A stretch of DNA of 64,000 nucleotides from Aquipseudomonas alcaligenes NBRC 14159 (GCF_000467105.1 NZ_BATI01000003.1:1-64000); one strand, 5' to 3'; positions 12,348 to 23,502 are shown, counted from the stretch's first letter. The notes: a model not told the origin generated them from the sequence alone. Numbers and translations are program-made.

Positions 12348-13193
12348 ATGTCGCAAGAACGTCGCTACAGTTTCGAGTTCTTTCCCACCAAGACCGAAGC
12401 CGGTCACGAGAAGCTGATGGGCGTGGCCCGCCAGCTGGCCGGCTACAACCCGGATTTCTTCTCCTGCACCTACGGTGCCGGTGGCTCCACCCGCGACCGC
12501 ACCCTCAACACCGTGCTACAGCTCGATGGCGATGTCGGCGTGCCGACCGCACCGCACCTGTCCTGCGTCGGTGACAGCAAAGACGAGCTGCGCAGCCTGC
12601 TCAGCCAGTACAAGAATTCCGGCATCAAGCGCATCGTCGCCCTGCGCGGCGACCTGCCGTCCGGCATGGGCATGGCCAGCGGCGAGCTGCGCTACGCCAA
12701 CGAGCTGGTGGAGTTCATCCGCAGCGAGACCGGTGATCACTTCCATATCGAAGTGGCCGCCTACCCGGAAGTGCACCCGCAAGCGCGCAGCTACGAAGAC
12801 GACCTGCAGAACTTCGTGCGCAAGTGCCGGGCCGGCGCCAACAGTGCCATCACCCAGTACTTCTTCAGCGCCGACTGCTACTTCTACTTCGTCGAGCGCG
12901 TGCGCAAGCTCGGCGTGGACCTGCCGATCGTGCCGGGCATCATGCCGATCACCAACTACAGCAAGCTGGCGCGCTTCTCCGACGCTTGCGGCGCGGAGAT
13001 TCCGCGCTGGGTACGCAAGCAGCTGGAAGCCTACGGCGATGACCTGGAGAGCATCCAGGCCTTCGGCGAGCAGGTAGTGACCGAGATGTGCGAACGCCTG
13101 CTGCAGGGCGGCGCTCCGGGCCTGCACTTCTATACCCTCAACCAGGCCGATGCCAGCCTGGCCATCTGGAACAACCTCAAGCTACCCCGCTGA
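12348..13193 (+). CDS. metF: methylenetetrahydrofolate reductase
   Basis: 5,10-methylenetetrahydrofolate reductase, 281 residues, FAD-dependent. It supplies methyl-tetrahydrofolate for homocysteine methylation. The N-terminal YSFEFFPTKTEAGHEKL, the TYGAGGSTRDRT segment and the conserved RGD (LRGDLPSG) folate/FAD region are clear, and the protein ends at the usual length. It lies 60 bp after ahcY across a stem-loop, so it is probably read through from the riboswitch-controlled promoter. Together they return SAH-derived homocysteine toward methionine. Confidence 0.97.
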   Translation: MSQERRYSFEFFPTKTEAGHEKLMGVARQLAGYNPDFFSCTYGAGGSTRDRTLNTVLQLDGDVGVPTAPHLSCVGDSKDELRSLLSQYKNSGIKRIVALRGDLPSGMGMASGELRYANELVEFIRSETGDHFHIEVAAYPEVHPQARSYEDDLQNFVRKCRAGANSAITQYFFSADCYFYFVERVRKLGVDLPIVPGIMPITNYSKLARFSDACGAEIPRWVRKQLEAYGDDLESIQAFGEQVVTEMCERLLQGGAPGLHFYTLNQADASLAIWNNLKLPR

Positions 13194-13301
13194 GGTGAAC
13201 GCGCCGCCCCGGCAACTTCGCGGCGGCGGCGCGATCTCATGCCAGACACCCTGCGCGCACCGCCCCAGCGGCGCCAGCGCGCCTCCGACACGGAAGCCTC
13301 G

Positions 13302-14678
13302 ATGACTCTGGTACGCAACAAGATCAACGCCTCGGTAAGCCCCAAGGGCAGCCTGGAAACCCTCTCCCAGCGTGAAGTGCAGCAGCTGCGCGAGACCGGC
13401 TCCGGCAGCATCTACGCCCTGTTCCGGCAGTGCGCGCTGGCGATCCTCAACACCGGCTCGCACAGCGACAACGCCAAGACCATTCTCGAGGCCTACCCGG
13501 ATTTCGAGGTGCTCATCCACCAGCAGGACCGCGGCATTCGCCTGGAACTGCGCAACGCCCCGGCCGATGCCTTCGTCGATGGCGAGATGATCGCCAGCAC
13601 CCGCGAAATGCTGTTCAGCGCCCTGCGCGACATCGTCTACACGCAGAGCGAGCTGGAAAACCAGCGCATCGACTTCGACAGCGGACAGGGCATCACCGAC
13701 TACGTCTTCCACCTGCTGCGCAACGCCCGCACCCTGCGTGCCGGCGCCGAGCCGCGGATGGTGGTGTGCTGGGGCGGCCACTCGATCAGCAGCGAGGAAT
13801 ACAAGTACACCAAGAAGGTCGGCCACGAGCTGGGCTTGCGCCGCCTGGACATCTGCACCGGCTGCGGCCCCGGCGTGATGAAGGGGCCGATGAAGGGCGC
13901 CACCATCGCCCATGCCAAGCAACGCATCGGCGGCGCCCGCTACCTGGGTCTGACCGAGCCGGGCATCATCGCCGCCGAGGCGCCCAACCCGATCGTCAAC
14001 GAGCTGGTAATCCTGCCGGACATCGAGAAGCGCCTGGAGGCCTTCGTCCGCGTCGGTCACGGCATCATCATCTTCCCCGGCGGCGTCGGCACGGCCGAGG
14101 AGTTCCTCTACCTGCTCGGCATCCTCACCCATCCGGACAACGCCGACCTGCCCTTCCCGGTGATCCTCACCGGCCCGCGCAGCGCCGAGCCCTACCTGCA
14201 GCAGCTGCATGACTTCATCGGCGCCACCCTCGGCCGGGCGGCCCAGCAGCGCTACCGGATGATCATCAACGACCCGGCCGAAGTGGCCCGGCAGATGGCC
14301 GCCGGGATCAAGGAAGTGGCGCAGTTCCGCCGCGAGCGCAACGATGCCTTCCACTTCAACTGGCTGCTGAAGATCGACGAGAGCTTCCAGCGCCCGTTCG
14401 CGCCCACCCATGCCAGCATGGCGGCGCTCGACCTCAGCCGCGGGCAACCGGTGCATGCGCTGGCCGCCAACCTGCGCCGCGCCTTCTCCGGCATCGTCGC
14501 CGGCAACGTCAAGGCCCACGGCATCCGCATGATCGAGGAACACGGTCCCTACGAAATCAAGGGCGACCCGAGCATCATGCGCCCGCTGGACCGCCTGCTG
14601 CAGGCCTTCGTCGAGCAGCACCGCATGAAGCTGCCGGGTGGCAGCGCCTACGTGCCTTGCTATCGCGTCGTCGGCTGA
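13302..14678 (+). CDS. ppnN: nucleotide 5'-monophosphate nucleosidase PpnN
   Basis: 458 residues, collinear with E. coli PpnN (YgdH, 454 residues). The central Rossmann-like LOG domain carries MVVCWGGHSISSEEY, CTGCGPGVMKGPMKGA and the catalytic-family FPGGVGTAEEFLYLLGIL motif. The N-terminal domain (SLETLSQREVQQLRE) and C-terminal domain (HRMKLPGGSAYVPCYRVV) match PpnN too. Family members hydrolyse purine and pyrimidine nucleoside monophosphates to base and ribose 5-phosphate, and E. coli PpnN is activated by (p)ppGpp. The ATG at 13302 was chosen for its GGAAG and family length; an in-frame ATG 21 codons upstream lacks a ribosome site. Confidence 0.93.
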   Translation: MTLVRNKINASVSPKGSLETLSQREVQQLRETGSGSIYALFRQCALAILNTGSHSDNAKTILEAYPDFEVLIHQQDRGIRLELRNAPADAFVDGEMIASTREMLFSALRDIVYTQSELENQRIDFDSGQGITDYVFHLLRNARTLRAGAEPRMVVCWGGHSISSEEYKYTKKVGHELGLRRLDICTGCGPGVMKGPMKGATIAHAKQRIGGARYLGLTEPGIIAAEAPNPIVNELVILPDIEKRLEAFVRVGHGIIIFPGGVGTAEEFLYLLGILTHPDNADLPFPVILTGPRSAEPYLQQLHDFIGATLGRAAQQRYRMIINDPAEVARQMAAGIKEVAQFRRERNDAFHFNWLLKIDESFQRPFAPTHASMAALDLSRGQPVHALAANLRRAFSGIVAGNVKAHGIRMIEEHGPYEIKGDPSIMRPLDRLLQAFVEQHRMKLPGGSAYVPCYRVVG

Positions 14679-14904
14679 GCCGCGCCCTGTGGCCGCATGC
14701 CATGCCCCGCTGGTCGAAAAACAGGCGACGGGCAGCTAGCGGCCACACCGCATTGCTCTGTTATACTCCGGACACCCGCCAGGCTTGCGCCCGGATGCTC
14801 GGCAACCCATCGCCCAGCAGTACCGGACGGGATCGTTCAACCAGAGCGATTCAAGCCAGGCAACTTCCCCATCGGGCTCTCGCCCCATATTGACAGGATT
14901 ACAC

Positions 14905-16767
14905 ATGTCCTTTGCTTCCCTCGGTCTCTCCGAGGCATTGGCCGGCGCCGTAGAAGCCGCCGGTTACGCCCAGCCCACTCCGGTGCAACAGCGGGCCATC
15001 CCCGCCGTGTTGCAAGGCCGCGATCTGATGGTCGCCGCCCAGACGGGTACTGGTAAAACCGCAGGCTTCGCCCTGCCGATCCTGGAGCGCCTGTTCCCGG
15101 GTGGTCATCCGGACCGCGAACACCGCCATGGCCCGAAACAGCCGCGCGTGCTGGTGCTGACACCGACCCGCGAGCTGGCAGCCCAGGTCCACGACAGCTT
15201 CAAGATCTACGCCCGCGATCTGAAATTCGTCAGCGCCTGCATCTTCGGCGGCGTCGGCATGAACCCGCAGGTACAGGCCCTGGCCAAGGGCGTCGACGTG
15301 CTGGTGGCCTGCCCTGGCCGCCTGCTCGACCTGGCCGGCCAGGGTAGCGTCGACCTCTCCCGCGTGGAGATCCTGGTCCTCGACGAAGCCGACCGCATGC
15401 TCGACATGGGCTTCATCCACGACGTGAAGAAGGTCCTCGCCCGCCTGCCGGCGCAGCGCCAGAACCTGCTGTTCTCGGCGACCTTCTCCAAGGACATCAT
15501 CGCCCTCGCCAACAAGCTGCTGCATGATCCCGAGCGCATCGAGGTGACGCCGCCGAACACCACGGTCGAGCGCATCGAGCAGCGCGTGTTCCGTATCCCG
15601 GCCACGCACAAGCGTGCCCTGCTGGCGCACCTGATCACCCTCGGCGCCTGGGAACAGGTGCTGGTGTTCACCCGTACCAAGCACGGCGCCAACCGCCTGG
15701 CCGAGTACCTGGACAAGCACGGCCTGCCGGCCGCCGCGATCCACGGCAACAAGAGCCAGAACGCACGGACCAAGGCCCTGGCCGACTTCAAGGCCAACCA
15801 GGTACGCATCCTGGTCGCCACCGATATCGCCGCCCGCGGTCTGGACATCGACCAGTTGCCGCACGTGGTCAACTACGAGCTGCCCAACGTCGAGGAAGAC
15901 TACGTCCACCGCATCGGCCGCACCGGTCGTGCCGGCCGCAGCGGCGAGGCCATCTCGCTGGTGGCACCGGACGAGGAGAAGCTGCTCAAGGCCATCGAAC
16001 GCATGACCAAGCAGCAGATTCCCGCCGGCGACATGCAGGGCTTCGACCCGGCCAGTGTCGAGGTAGAGAAGCCGGAAGCCCGTGGTCCGCGTCCGGAGCG
16101 CCAGCCGCGCGCCGACAAACCGCGCCACGAGCCCAAGCACGAACCCAAGGCCGACGGTGAAGCCGGCGACGGCCAGGGCAAGAAGCGCAAGCGTCGCCGC
16201 GGCAAAGGCAAGGGCGAAGCCGGCCAGCAGCCGCAGCAGAACACGCCGCGCCAGGCCGGCAAGCCGGCCGCCCCGCTGGCACTGCCGCCGGAGCGTGACC
16301 CCGAGGAGTTCCTCGACGACGAGTTCGACAACTTCGGCAACCGCGCCGACTACGTGCCGCCCCAGCCGCAACCGCAAGGCCGCAATCAGCGCCGCGGTGG
16401 CCAGGGCGCAGCTCAGGCCGGCCGGGGCGGACAAGGACGCACCCAGGGCGCGCCGCGTCAAGGTGGCCAGGGCCCACGTCAAGGCGGGCAGAAGCAGGGG
16501 CAACGCCAGGGCGGTCAGGGCCAGGGTCAGGGGCAGAACCGCAACCGCGGCGGCCAGGGCCAACGCCAGGGCGGCGGACGCCGTGAGGAACCCCGCTATG
16601 AGCGCCAGGAGCCGGCAGTACAGGACAGCCGCGCAGCCAAGCAACCGCTGATCATCCGCAAGGGTGAGCGCCTGCCAACGCTGGAGCAGCTGGAAAGCCT
16701 GCCGGGCAGCCGCCCACGCAGCGAGAAGCCGGCACTGCTGACGCGCAAGAGCGATACAGCGGAGTAA
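14905..16767 (+). CDS. rhlE: DEAD-box RNA helicase RhlE
   Basis: 620 residues. The helicase core spans about residues 1-375: Q-motif ([13 protein letters not shown]), Walker A AQTGTGKT (45-52), PTRELA, DEAD (about 160), SAT, and motif [13 protein letters not shown]. It is followed by a disordered tail of about 240 residues: a basic stretch ([14 protein letters not shown]), an acidic patch ([12 protein letters not shown]), then a Gly/Gln/Arg-rich region. RhlE proteins remodel RNA in ribosome assembly and RNA decay; the RGG-like tail is typical for RNA binding and condensate formation. The start has AGGA upstream; an extension of 40 codons upstream shows no homology and is rejected. Two terminators follow. 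Confidence 0.93.
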   Translation: MSFASLGLSEALAGAVEAAGYAQPTPVQQRAIPAVLQGRDLMVAAQTGTGKTAGFALPILERLFPGGHPDREHRHGPKQPRVLVLTPTRELAAQVHDSFKIYARDLKFVSACIFGGVGMNPQVQALAKGVDVLVACPGRLLDLAGQGSVDLSRVEILVLDEADRMLDMGFIHDVKKVLARLPAQRQNLLFSATFSKDIIALANKLLHDPERIEVTPPNTTVERIEQRVFRIPATHKRALLAHLITLGAWEQVLVFTRTKHGANRLAEYLDKHGLPAAAIHGNKSQNARTKALADFKANQVRILVATDIAARGLDIDQLPHVVNYELPNVEEDYVHRIGRTGRAGRSGEAISLVAPDEEKLLKAIERMTKQQIPAGDMQGFDPASVEVEKPEARGPRPERQPRADKPRHEPKHEPKADGEAGDGQGKKRKRRRGKGKGEAGQQPQQNTPRQAGKPAAPLALPPERDPEEFLDDEFDNFGNRADYVPPQPQPQGRNQRRGGQGAAQAGRGGQGRTQGAPRQGGQGPRQGGQKQGQRQGGQGQGQGQNRNRGGQGQRQGGGRREEPRYERQEPAVQDSRAAKQPLIIRKGERLPTLEQLESLPGSRPRSEKPALLTRKSDTAE

Positions 16768-16782
16768 CTACCTGCGCTCTGC

Positions 16783-16809
16783 AAAAGCCGGCCAATGGCC
16801 GGCTTTTTT
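16783..16809 (+). terminator. intrinsic terminator after rhlE
   Basis: GCCGGCC (16787-16793), loop AAT, GGCCGGC (16797-16803), then six T. A preceding A-run allows extension. Confidence 0.9.
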
Positions 16810-16833
16810 ATGCCCTTCCGCTGGGCCAAGCCA

Positions 16834-16864
16834 CAAAAAAAGCCGGCGCTGGGCCGGCTTTTTC
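16834..16864. terminator. bidirectional terminator between rhlE and yceI
   Basis: AGCCGGC (16841-16847) and GCCGGCT (16853-16859) with an A-run before and a T-run after, so it works in both directions. It backs up the first rhlE terminator and ends the yceI transcript arriving from the right. Confidence 0.88.
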
Positions 16865-16888
16865 ATTTTGCTGCGCTCGGCAACGGCG

Positions 16889-17464
16889 TTACTGGCGCAC
16901 GCCTTCCACCGAGAGAATCAGCTCCACTTCCTGGGAAGCCGGGCCTAGGTCTTTCTGGATGTCGAAGTCCTTCAGCTTCAGCTTGGTGCTGCCCTCGAAG
17001 CCGGCGCGGTAGCCGCCCCACGGGTCGCTGCCTTCGCCGAGGAACTTGGCGGCGATCACCACCGGCTTGGTCACGCCGTTGAGGGTCAGGTTGCCGGTGA
17101 TGTCGGCAGTGCCTTCGCCAGTGCTCTTGACCGAGGTGGACTCGAAGGTGGCAGTCGGGTGCTTGTCGACGTTAAGGAAGTCACCACTGCGCAGGTGCTT
17201 GTCACGCTCGGCGTGGTTGGAGTCGACGCTGGCAGTGTTGATCTTGACGCTCACCTTACTGGCTTCCGGGGCCTTGGCATCGAAGCTGAAGCTGCCGTCG
17301 AAGTCCTTGAAGGTGCCGTACAGCCAGCTGTAGCCGAGATGGCTGATCTTGAAGTTGATGAAGGCGTGCTGGCCTTGCTTGTCGATGGCGTAGTCGGCAG
17401 CCATGGCCTGGCCAGCGAACAGAGCGGCGCCCAGGGTCAGGGCGGCGAAGGTTTTCTTGAGCAT
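16889..17464 (-). CDS. yceI: YceI-family periplasmic protein
   Basis: 191 residues with a Sec signal ([22 protein letters not shown], cleavage after AMA near residue 22). The mature YceI lipocalin-like beta-barrel binds polyisoprenoid-type lipids in known homologues. Diagnostic segments include [25 protein letters not shown] and the C-terminal [21 protein letters not shown]. Located in the periplasm. It lies 18 bp downstream of a cytochrome b561 gene, a recurring pairing that suggests a quinone/isoprenoid-linked role. The P. aeruginosa homologue has been called PasP, a secreted protein; I cannot tell whether this one is secreted. Confidence 0.93.
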   Translation of the reverse strand: MLKKTFAALTLGAALFAGQAMAADYAIDKQGQHAFINFKISHLGYSWLYGTFKDFDGSFSFDAKAPEASKVSVKINTASVDSNHAERDKHLRSGDFLNVDKHPTATFESTSVKSTGEGTADITGNLTLNGVTKPVVIAAKFLGEGSDPWGGYRAGFEGSTKLKLKDFDIQKDLGPASQEVELILSVEGVRQ

Positions 17465-17482
17465 TAACAGTCTCCTTGTGGG

Positions 17483-18037
17483 TTACTTGCCGGTGCGACC
17501 AAACATGCGCACCAGGGTGGCGTCACGGTCAATGAAATGGTGCTTGAGCGCCGCCAGGGCATGCAGGCCGGCGAAGATCACCAGGGCCCAGGCGAGGTAT
17601 TCGTGAATGGCGCCGGCGACGTCGGCCTGGTCCGGGATGCTGGTCAGCGTCGCCGGTACCTCAAACAGGCCGAACACGGCAATGCCGCGGCCGTCGGCGG
17701 TGGAAATCAGGTAGCCGCTGAGCATCAGGACGAACAGCGCGAGATAGAGGAACGCATGGCCGGCCTTGGACGCCAGGCGGGTCGTCCGGCCATGGTTGGC
17801 CGGAGCCGCAGGTGGCGGGCTGACGAAGCGCCAGAGCAGGCGCCCGAGCATCACCGCGAACAGCACAAGACCGATGCTCTTGTGCAGGTCCGGCGCGGTG
17901 CGGTACCAGCCGCTGTAGTAGTCCAGACCGACCATCCACAGGCCCAGGCCGAACAGGCCGAATACCATCAGGGCCACCAGCCAGTGCAGCAGGATGCTGA
18001 CCAGGCCGTAAGTGGAGTCGGAATTGCGCAACTGCAT
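17483..18037 (-). CDS. cytochrome b561
   Basis: Bacterial cytochrome b561 of 184 residues with four transmembrane helices. Haem-ligand histidines are visible in SILLHWLVALM, DLHKSIGLVL, GHAFLYLALF and AGLHALAALKHHF. It is an inner-membrane, diheme b-type protein that passes electrons between quinol and periplasmic or membrane acceptors (superoxide:quinone oxidase activity is known for E. coli CybB). It is the first gene of a two-gene unit with yceI. The 243-bp gap to bioA holds the divergent promoters of both transcripts; no further gene is seen there. Confidence 0.92.
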   Translation of the reverse strand: MQLRNSDSTYGLVSILLHWLVALMVFGLFGLGLWMVGLDYYSGWYRTAPDLHKSIGLVLFAVMLGRLLWRFVSPPPAAPANHGRTTRLASKAGHAFLYLALFVLMLSGYLISTADGRGIAVFGLFEVPATLTSIPDQADVAGAIHEYLAWALVIFAGLHALAALKHHFIDRDATLVRMFGRTGK

Positions 18038-18280
18038 GAGAAGTCTTCCGTGTAAGCGATTGGGAAACAGCCTAGCGGCAAAACCATCGATTAAAAGCGG
18101 AATTTTTCGCTTCGAAATATCGAGTAACCAGATGATTAGGCGCTGACGCCTTAGTCAACAAGTGCCCATGATGGTTCGCGGCGAGGGCTCTGGACGGCGC
18201 CCTGGCGTGGACGAGCGGCAGGCGGCGTATCCCCGCGGGCCTTCTGGTAGTCTCAGCCACTGTCGTATCGGAGACCCACC

Positions 18281-19687
<1,407 letters not shown>

Positions 19688-19691
19688 CGGC

Positions 19692-20336
19692 ATGGAGCAC
19701 AGTTTCTGGCACGACCGCTGGGCGACCAACCAGATCGGCTTTCACCAACCGGCGGCCAATCCACTCCTGGTCACTCACTGCGCCGCCCTCGCCTTGCCCA
19801 GCGCGGGCCGCGTCCTGCTGCCGCTATGCGGCAAGACCCTCGATATCGCCTGGCTGCTGGCCGCCGGCTACCAGGTCGTGGGCGTCGAGCTGAGCGAACT
19901 GGCGGTGCAGCAGCTGTTCGCCGAGCTGGGCGCGACGCCGCGTATCCAGGTGCTGAACGATGCGCTGCAGCGCTACGAGACGGACAAGCTGACGGTGTTC
20001 GTCGGCGATATCTTCGCCCTGAGCCGCGAGCAGCTGGGCCCGGTGGACGCGATCTACGACCGCGCCGCCCTGGTGGCCCTGCCCGCCACGCTGCGCTCAC
20101 GCTATGCCAGCCACCTGACCGCGATCAGCGCCGGCGCACGCCAGCTGCTGATCAGTTTCGACTACGAACAGAGCCAGCTGCCGGGACCGCCCTTCGCCGT
20201 CCTGGCCGAGGAGCTGAGCGAGCTGTATGGCCAGCACTATGAGCTGCAAGCGCTGGCACGCCAGTCGCTGGCGGGGGGCCTCAAGGGGCAGTGCCCGGCG
20301 GACGAAGCGGTGTGGCTGCTGCAACCGCGCGCCTGA
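19692..20336 (+). CDS. tpm: thiopurine S-methyltransferase family protein
   Basis: 214 residues. The opening HSFWHDRWATNQIGFHQPAANPLL and the SAM-binding RVLLPLCGKTLDIAWLLAAGYQVVGVELSELAV identify the TPMT family. Bacterial members methylate thiopurines and tellurite/selenium oxyanions. The ATG at 19692 is four bases after the bioA stop, giving the family's conserved N-terminus; a longer in-frame extension overlapping bioA is an artefact. It consumes SAM and produces SAH, which fits the window's SAM-cycle theme loosely. Confidence 0.9.
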   Translation: MEHSFWHDRWATNQIGFHQPAANPLLVTHCAALALPSAGRVLLPLCGKTLDIAWLLAAGYQVVGVELSELAVQQLFAELGATPRIQVLNDALQRYETDKLTVFVGDIFALSREQLGPVDAIYDRAALVALPATLRSRYASHLTAISAGARQLLISFDYEQSQLPGPPFAVLAEELSELYGQHYELQALARQSLAGGLKGQCPADEAVWLLQPRA

Positions 20337-20390
20337 CCTGAACTGGCGAACGCGCTTAAAATAGCCGCCTTTCCCTAGGTGACCTCCTGC

Positions 20391-21110
20391 ATGCGCCTGT
20401 CCCGCTTCTTCATCGACGCCCCACTGTCCCTCGGCCAGCACGAACTGCCCGAAGCCCAGGCCCACTACATCGGCCGCGTGCTGCGCCATGCCGCCGGCGA
20501 TGCCGTGCAGCTGTTCGACGGCAGCGGCCAGGAGTACCTGGGAGAGCTAATCGAAGTGGGCAAGAAGGCGGTGCGGGTCGAGCTGCGCGAGCAGCTCGCC
20601 GGCCAAGCCGAATCGCCCCTGCGTATCCACCTGGGCCAGGGCCTGTCGCGCGGCGAGCGGATGGACTGGGCGATCCAGAAAGCCACCGAGCTGGGCGTTG
20701 GCGAGATCACCCCGATCGTCTCCGAGCGCTGTGAAGTGCGCCTGAAGGACGAGCGCGCCGACAAGCGCCTGGCCCACTGGCGCCAGGTGGCGATCAGCGC
20801 CTGCGAGCAGTGTGGGCGCTCGGTGCTGCCGGTGATCCACGCGCCAATCACCCTGGCCGAGTGGCAGGCGCGCGTGCAGGCCGAGCTGAAGCTGGTGCTG
20901 CACCCGGTCGCCGCGCCGCTGGAAAGCCATACCCGGCCGCACAGCCTGGCCTTTCTGATCGGTCCCGAAGGCGGCCTGAGCGAGACCGAAGTCGAGCAGG
21001 CCAAGGTCGCCGGCTTCCACGCCGCGCGCCTCGGCCCGCGCGTGCTGCGCACCGAGACCGCGCCCGTGGTGGCACTGGCCGTGGCCCAGCAGCTGTGGGG
21101 CGACTTCTAA
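20391..21110 (+). CDS. rsmE: 16S rRNA (uracil-1498-N3)-methyltransferase
   Basis: RsmE, 239 residues, a SPOUT-class (knotted) methyltransferase modifying U1498 of 16S rRNA. Visible are the N-terminal PUA-like part (HYIGRVLRHAAGDAVQLFDGSGQEY), the IQKATELGVGEITPI segment, CEQCGRSVLPVI, and the C-terminal knot FLIGPEGGLSETEVEQA with RLGPRVLRTETAPVVALA. The ATG at 20391 follows AGGTGA at good spacing; an upstream in-frame ATG four codons earlier is less likely. In P. aeruginosa rsmE also adjoins bioA. Confidence 0.96.
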   Translation: MRLSRFFIDAPLSLGQHELPEAQAHYIGRVLRHAAGDAVQLFDGSGQEYLGELIEVGKKAVRVELREQLAGQAESPLRIHLGQGLSRGERMDWAIQKATELGVGEITPIVSERCEVRLKDERADKRLAHWRQVAISACEQCGRSVLPVIHAPITLAEWQARVQAELKLVLHPVAAPLESHTRPHSLAFLIGPEGGLSETEVEQAKVAGFHAARLGPRVLRTETAPVVALAVAQQLWGDF

Positions 21111-21339
21111 CGCCCGCCACTGTCGCCTGGACGTAACAAGATGTGACTTTCGGGGATGGCAAGCCCGTCCCTCTCTGGCATGCTCTGCGCGCCAGGAGCG
21201 AAGCAGCGGCCTACCACCGCGCTGCGCGCCTGCCAAGGTCCGGGCGCATCGCCCAGACCTAACTCCAATAACAATTCGCCCGGGCTCCGCGCTTTCCCAC
21301 AAGGGAGCCGTTGCAGGCCCGAGGCTCTAGGAGCACTAC

Positions 21340-22833
21340 ATGAACGAACTGGTCAACACACTCAACGGGCTGGTCTGGAGCCCGGCGCTGATCTATCTGT
21401 GCCTGGGTGTCGGTCTCTACTTCTCCTTGCGTGGCCGCTTCCTGCAAGTCCGTCATTTCAAGGAAATGATCCGCCTGATGTTCAACGGGCGCACCGATGA
21501 ACACGGCATCACCTCCTTCCAAGCGCTGACCATGACCCTCGCCGGCCGCGTGGGTACCGGCAACATCGCCGGCGTCGCCACCGCCATCACCTTCGGTGGC
21601 CCCGGCGCTGTGTTCTGGATGTGGATGGTGGCCTTCCTCGGCGCCAGTTCGGCCTTCGTCGAGTCCACCCTCGGCCAGGTCTACAAGGAGAAAATCGACG
21701 GCCAGTACCGTGGCGGCCCGGCCTTCTACATCGAGAAGGGTCTGGGCATGAAATGGTATGCCTGGGTCTTTGCCGTGGTGACCGTATTCGCCTGTGGCGT
21801 GCTGCTGCCGGGCGTGCAGGCCAACTCCATCGCCTCCAGCGTGCAGACCGCACTGGGCGTACACCCGAACACCACGGCTGCCGTGCTGGCCATCATCCTC
21901 GGCCTGATCATCTTCGGCGGGGTCAAGCGCATCGCCCGCTTCGCCGAGTTCGTGGTGCCCTTCATGGCGCTGGGCTACATCCTGGTCGCCTGCGTCATCG
22001 TCATGCTGAACATCGACAAGCTGCCGGAAGTGATCACGCTGATCTTCAAGAGCGCCTTCGGCCTCGATGCCGGCTTCGGCGCCATCCTCGGCCTGGCCAT
22101 CATGTGGGGCGTGAAGCGCGGCGTGTATTCCAACGAAGCCGGTCAGGGTACCGGCCCGCATGCCTCCTCCGCCGCCGCCGTCAGCCATCCGGCCAAGCAG
22201 GGCCTGGTGCAGGGCTTCTCGGTATACGTTGATACCCTGTTCGTCTGCTCCGCCACCGCCTTCATGCTGCTGATCACCGGCCAGTACAACGTGCAGGCGC
22301 CGGATGGCAGCGCGCTGTTCACCGGCATCGCCGGCGTCGCCGCAGGCCCGGGCTATGTGCAGACCGCGATGGAAAACATCATGCCCGGCTTCGGCAACAT
22401 CTTCGTCGCCGTGGCGCTGTTCTTCTTCGCCTTCACCACCATCGTGGCCTACTACTACATCGCCGAAACCAACATCGCCTACATCAACCGCAAGGTGAAT
22501 CGTCCCTGGATGACGCTGGTGCTGAAGGCCGCCATCATCGGCGCCACCGTCTACGGCACCGTGAAGACTGCCGATCTGGCCTGGGGCCTGGGCGACCTCG
22601 GCGTGGGCCTGATGGCCTGGCTGAACATCATCGCCATCGTGCTGATGCACAAGACCGCGTTCGTATGCCTGAAGGACTACGAAGCGCAGCAGAAGGAAGG
22701 CAAGGAGCCGGTGTTCCACCCGGAGAAGCTCGGCATCAAGAACGCCGACTACTGGGGCGGCCACCGTGCCGAAGACAACCTGGCCGAGGAGAAGGCCGTC
22801 GAGCTGCAAAGCCCGGTGGAATCCCAGCGCTGA
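21340..22833 (+). CDS. alanine/glycine:cation symporter (AGCS family)
   Basis: 497-residue membrane protein with about eleven hydrophobic segments. The AGCS signature is present: ALTMTLAGRVGTGNIAGVATAITFGGPGAVFWMWMVAFLGASSAFVE, and later YSNEAGQGTGPHASSAAAVSHPAKQGLVQ. It imports alanine, glycine or a related small amino acid with Na+ or H+ across the inner membrane. AGGAG lies nine bases before the ATG. The 229-bp upstream gap shows no recognisable riboswitch. An intrinsic terminator follows. Confidence 0.94.
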   Translation: MNELVNTLNGLVWSPALIYLCLGVGLYFSLRGRFLQVRHFKEMIRLMFNGRTDEHGITSFQALTMTLAGRVGTGNIAGVATAITFGGPGAVFWMWMVAFLGASSAFVESTLGQVYKEKIDGQYRGGPAFYIEKGLGMKWYAWVFAVVTVFACGVLLPGVQANSIASSVQTALGVHPNTTAAVLAIILGLIIFGGVKRIARFAEFVVPFMALGYILVACVIVMLNIDKLPEVITLIFKSAFGLDAGFGAILGLAIMWGVKRGVYSNEAGQGTGPHASSAAAVSHPAKQGLVQGFSVYVDTLFVCSATAFMLLITGQYNVQAPDGSALFTGIAGVAAGPGYVQTAMENIMPGFGNIFVAVALFFFAFTTIVAYYYIAETNIAYINRKVNRPWMTLVLKAAIIGATVYGTVKTADLAWGLGDLGVGLMAWLNIIAIVLMHKTAFVCLKDYEAQQKEGKEPVFHPEKLGIKNADYWGGHRAEDNLAEEKAVELQSPVESQR

Positions 22834-22850
22834 GTTGACCTCGTAATACC

Positions 22851-22885
22851 CGAGCCCCGGTGCCGCAAGGTCCGGGGCTTTTTCT
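22851..22885 (+). terminator. intrinsic terminator after the AGCS symporter gene
   Basis: AGCCCCGG (22853-22860) and CCGGGGCT (22872-22879) with an 11-base loop, then TTTTCTT. The chpE stop codon lies nine bases further on. Confidence 0.85.
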
Positions 22886-22893
22886 TGGCGGCC

Positions 22894-23502
22894 TCAGAGG
22901 CCGCGCAGGGTCAGCGCGGCCAGCATCAGCAGCAGCGCACCACAGCCCGCATAGCTGATGCGCTGCCACAGCAGCGAGGTGTGGCGGCGCAGCCAGTCCA
23001 CCAGCGCCGCGCAGATGAAGCACCAGAGCAGCGAGGCGAGCATGAAGCCGGCGAAGAACACCACCATCTGCGCCTGGCTCGGCGTGCCCTCGACGATGCC
23101 CGCCAGCGCGCTGCCGAGGGCGCCCCAAAACACGATGTTCTTCGGGTTCGACAACGACAGCAGCGCGCCCGCGCCGAAGGCATTACGCCCCTGTGCGGCA
23201 CCCTCTTCTTGCGTCGGCGGCTGCCAGGCATCGCGCAGCCCCTGGATACCAAGCCAGACCAGATAGGCCGCACAAGCGATGGTCAACGGCACGCGCACGC
23301 TATCCTGGGCCAGGAGCAGCACCAGACCGGTCAGGCCGATCAGCGCCCAGACCGCATCACCGATCAGCGAGCCGAGCTGCACCAGCAGCGCCGGACGGAA
23401 GCCACCGGTCAGGCCACGGCGCAGCGTCTCGCTGAATACCGCGCCAGGCGACGCACAAAAGGCCAGGCCGAACAGCATGGCAGCGAGGAAGATGGCCAAC
23501 AT
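22894..23502 (-). CDS. chpE: LysE-family translocator ChpE
   Basis: 202 residues, about six transmembrane helices, LysE/RhtB amino-acid exporter family. The N-terminal FGLAFCASPGAVFSETLRRGL and the FGAGALLSLSNPKNIVFWGALG segment are typical. It is the last gene of the Pil-Chp cluster, as in P. aeruginosa, where chpDE are not needed for twitching under standard conditions. The ATG at 23502 has GGAG eight bases upstream; the frame is open much further but without homology. The substrate is unknown. Confidence 0.9.
   Translation of the reverse strand: MLAIFLAAMLFGLAFCASPGAVFSETLRRGLTGGFRPALLVQLGSLIGDAVWALIGLTGLVLLLAQDSVRVPLTIACAAYLVWLGIQGLRDAWQPPTQEEGAAQGRNAFGAGALLSLSNPKNIVFWGALGSALAGIVEGTPSQAQMVVFFAGFMLASLLWCFICAALVDWLRRHTSLLWQRISYAGCGALLLMLAALTLRGL

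Noticed and set aside
13239..13301. Longer N-terminus for PpnN from ATG 13239
   Set aside because: No ribosome-binding site, and the extra residues have no counterpart in E. coli PpnN. A 16-base-loop GC hairpin overlaps the region instead.
14785..14904. 40-codon N-terminal extension of RhlE
   Set aside because: It reads through the 5' leader, has no homology, and the ATG at 14905 has AGGA and the family start.
21170..21195. Sigma54-like TGGC...TGC element upstream of the AGCS symporter
   Set aside because: TGGCATGCTCTGC has the wrong GG-GC spacing for a -24/-12 promoter and lacks TTGC.
21111..21339. Possible glycine or other riboswitch before the alanine/glycine symporter
   Set aside because: No tandem glycine-aptamer core or other recognised aptamer sequence could be made out in this leader.
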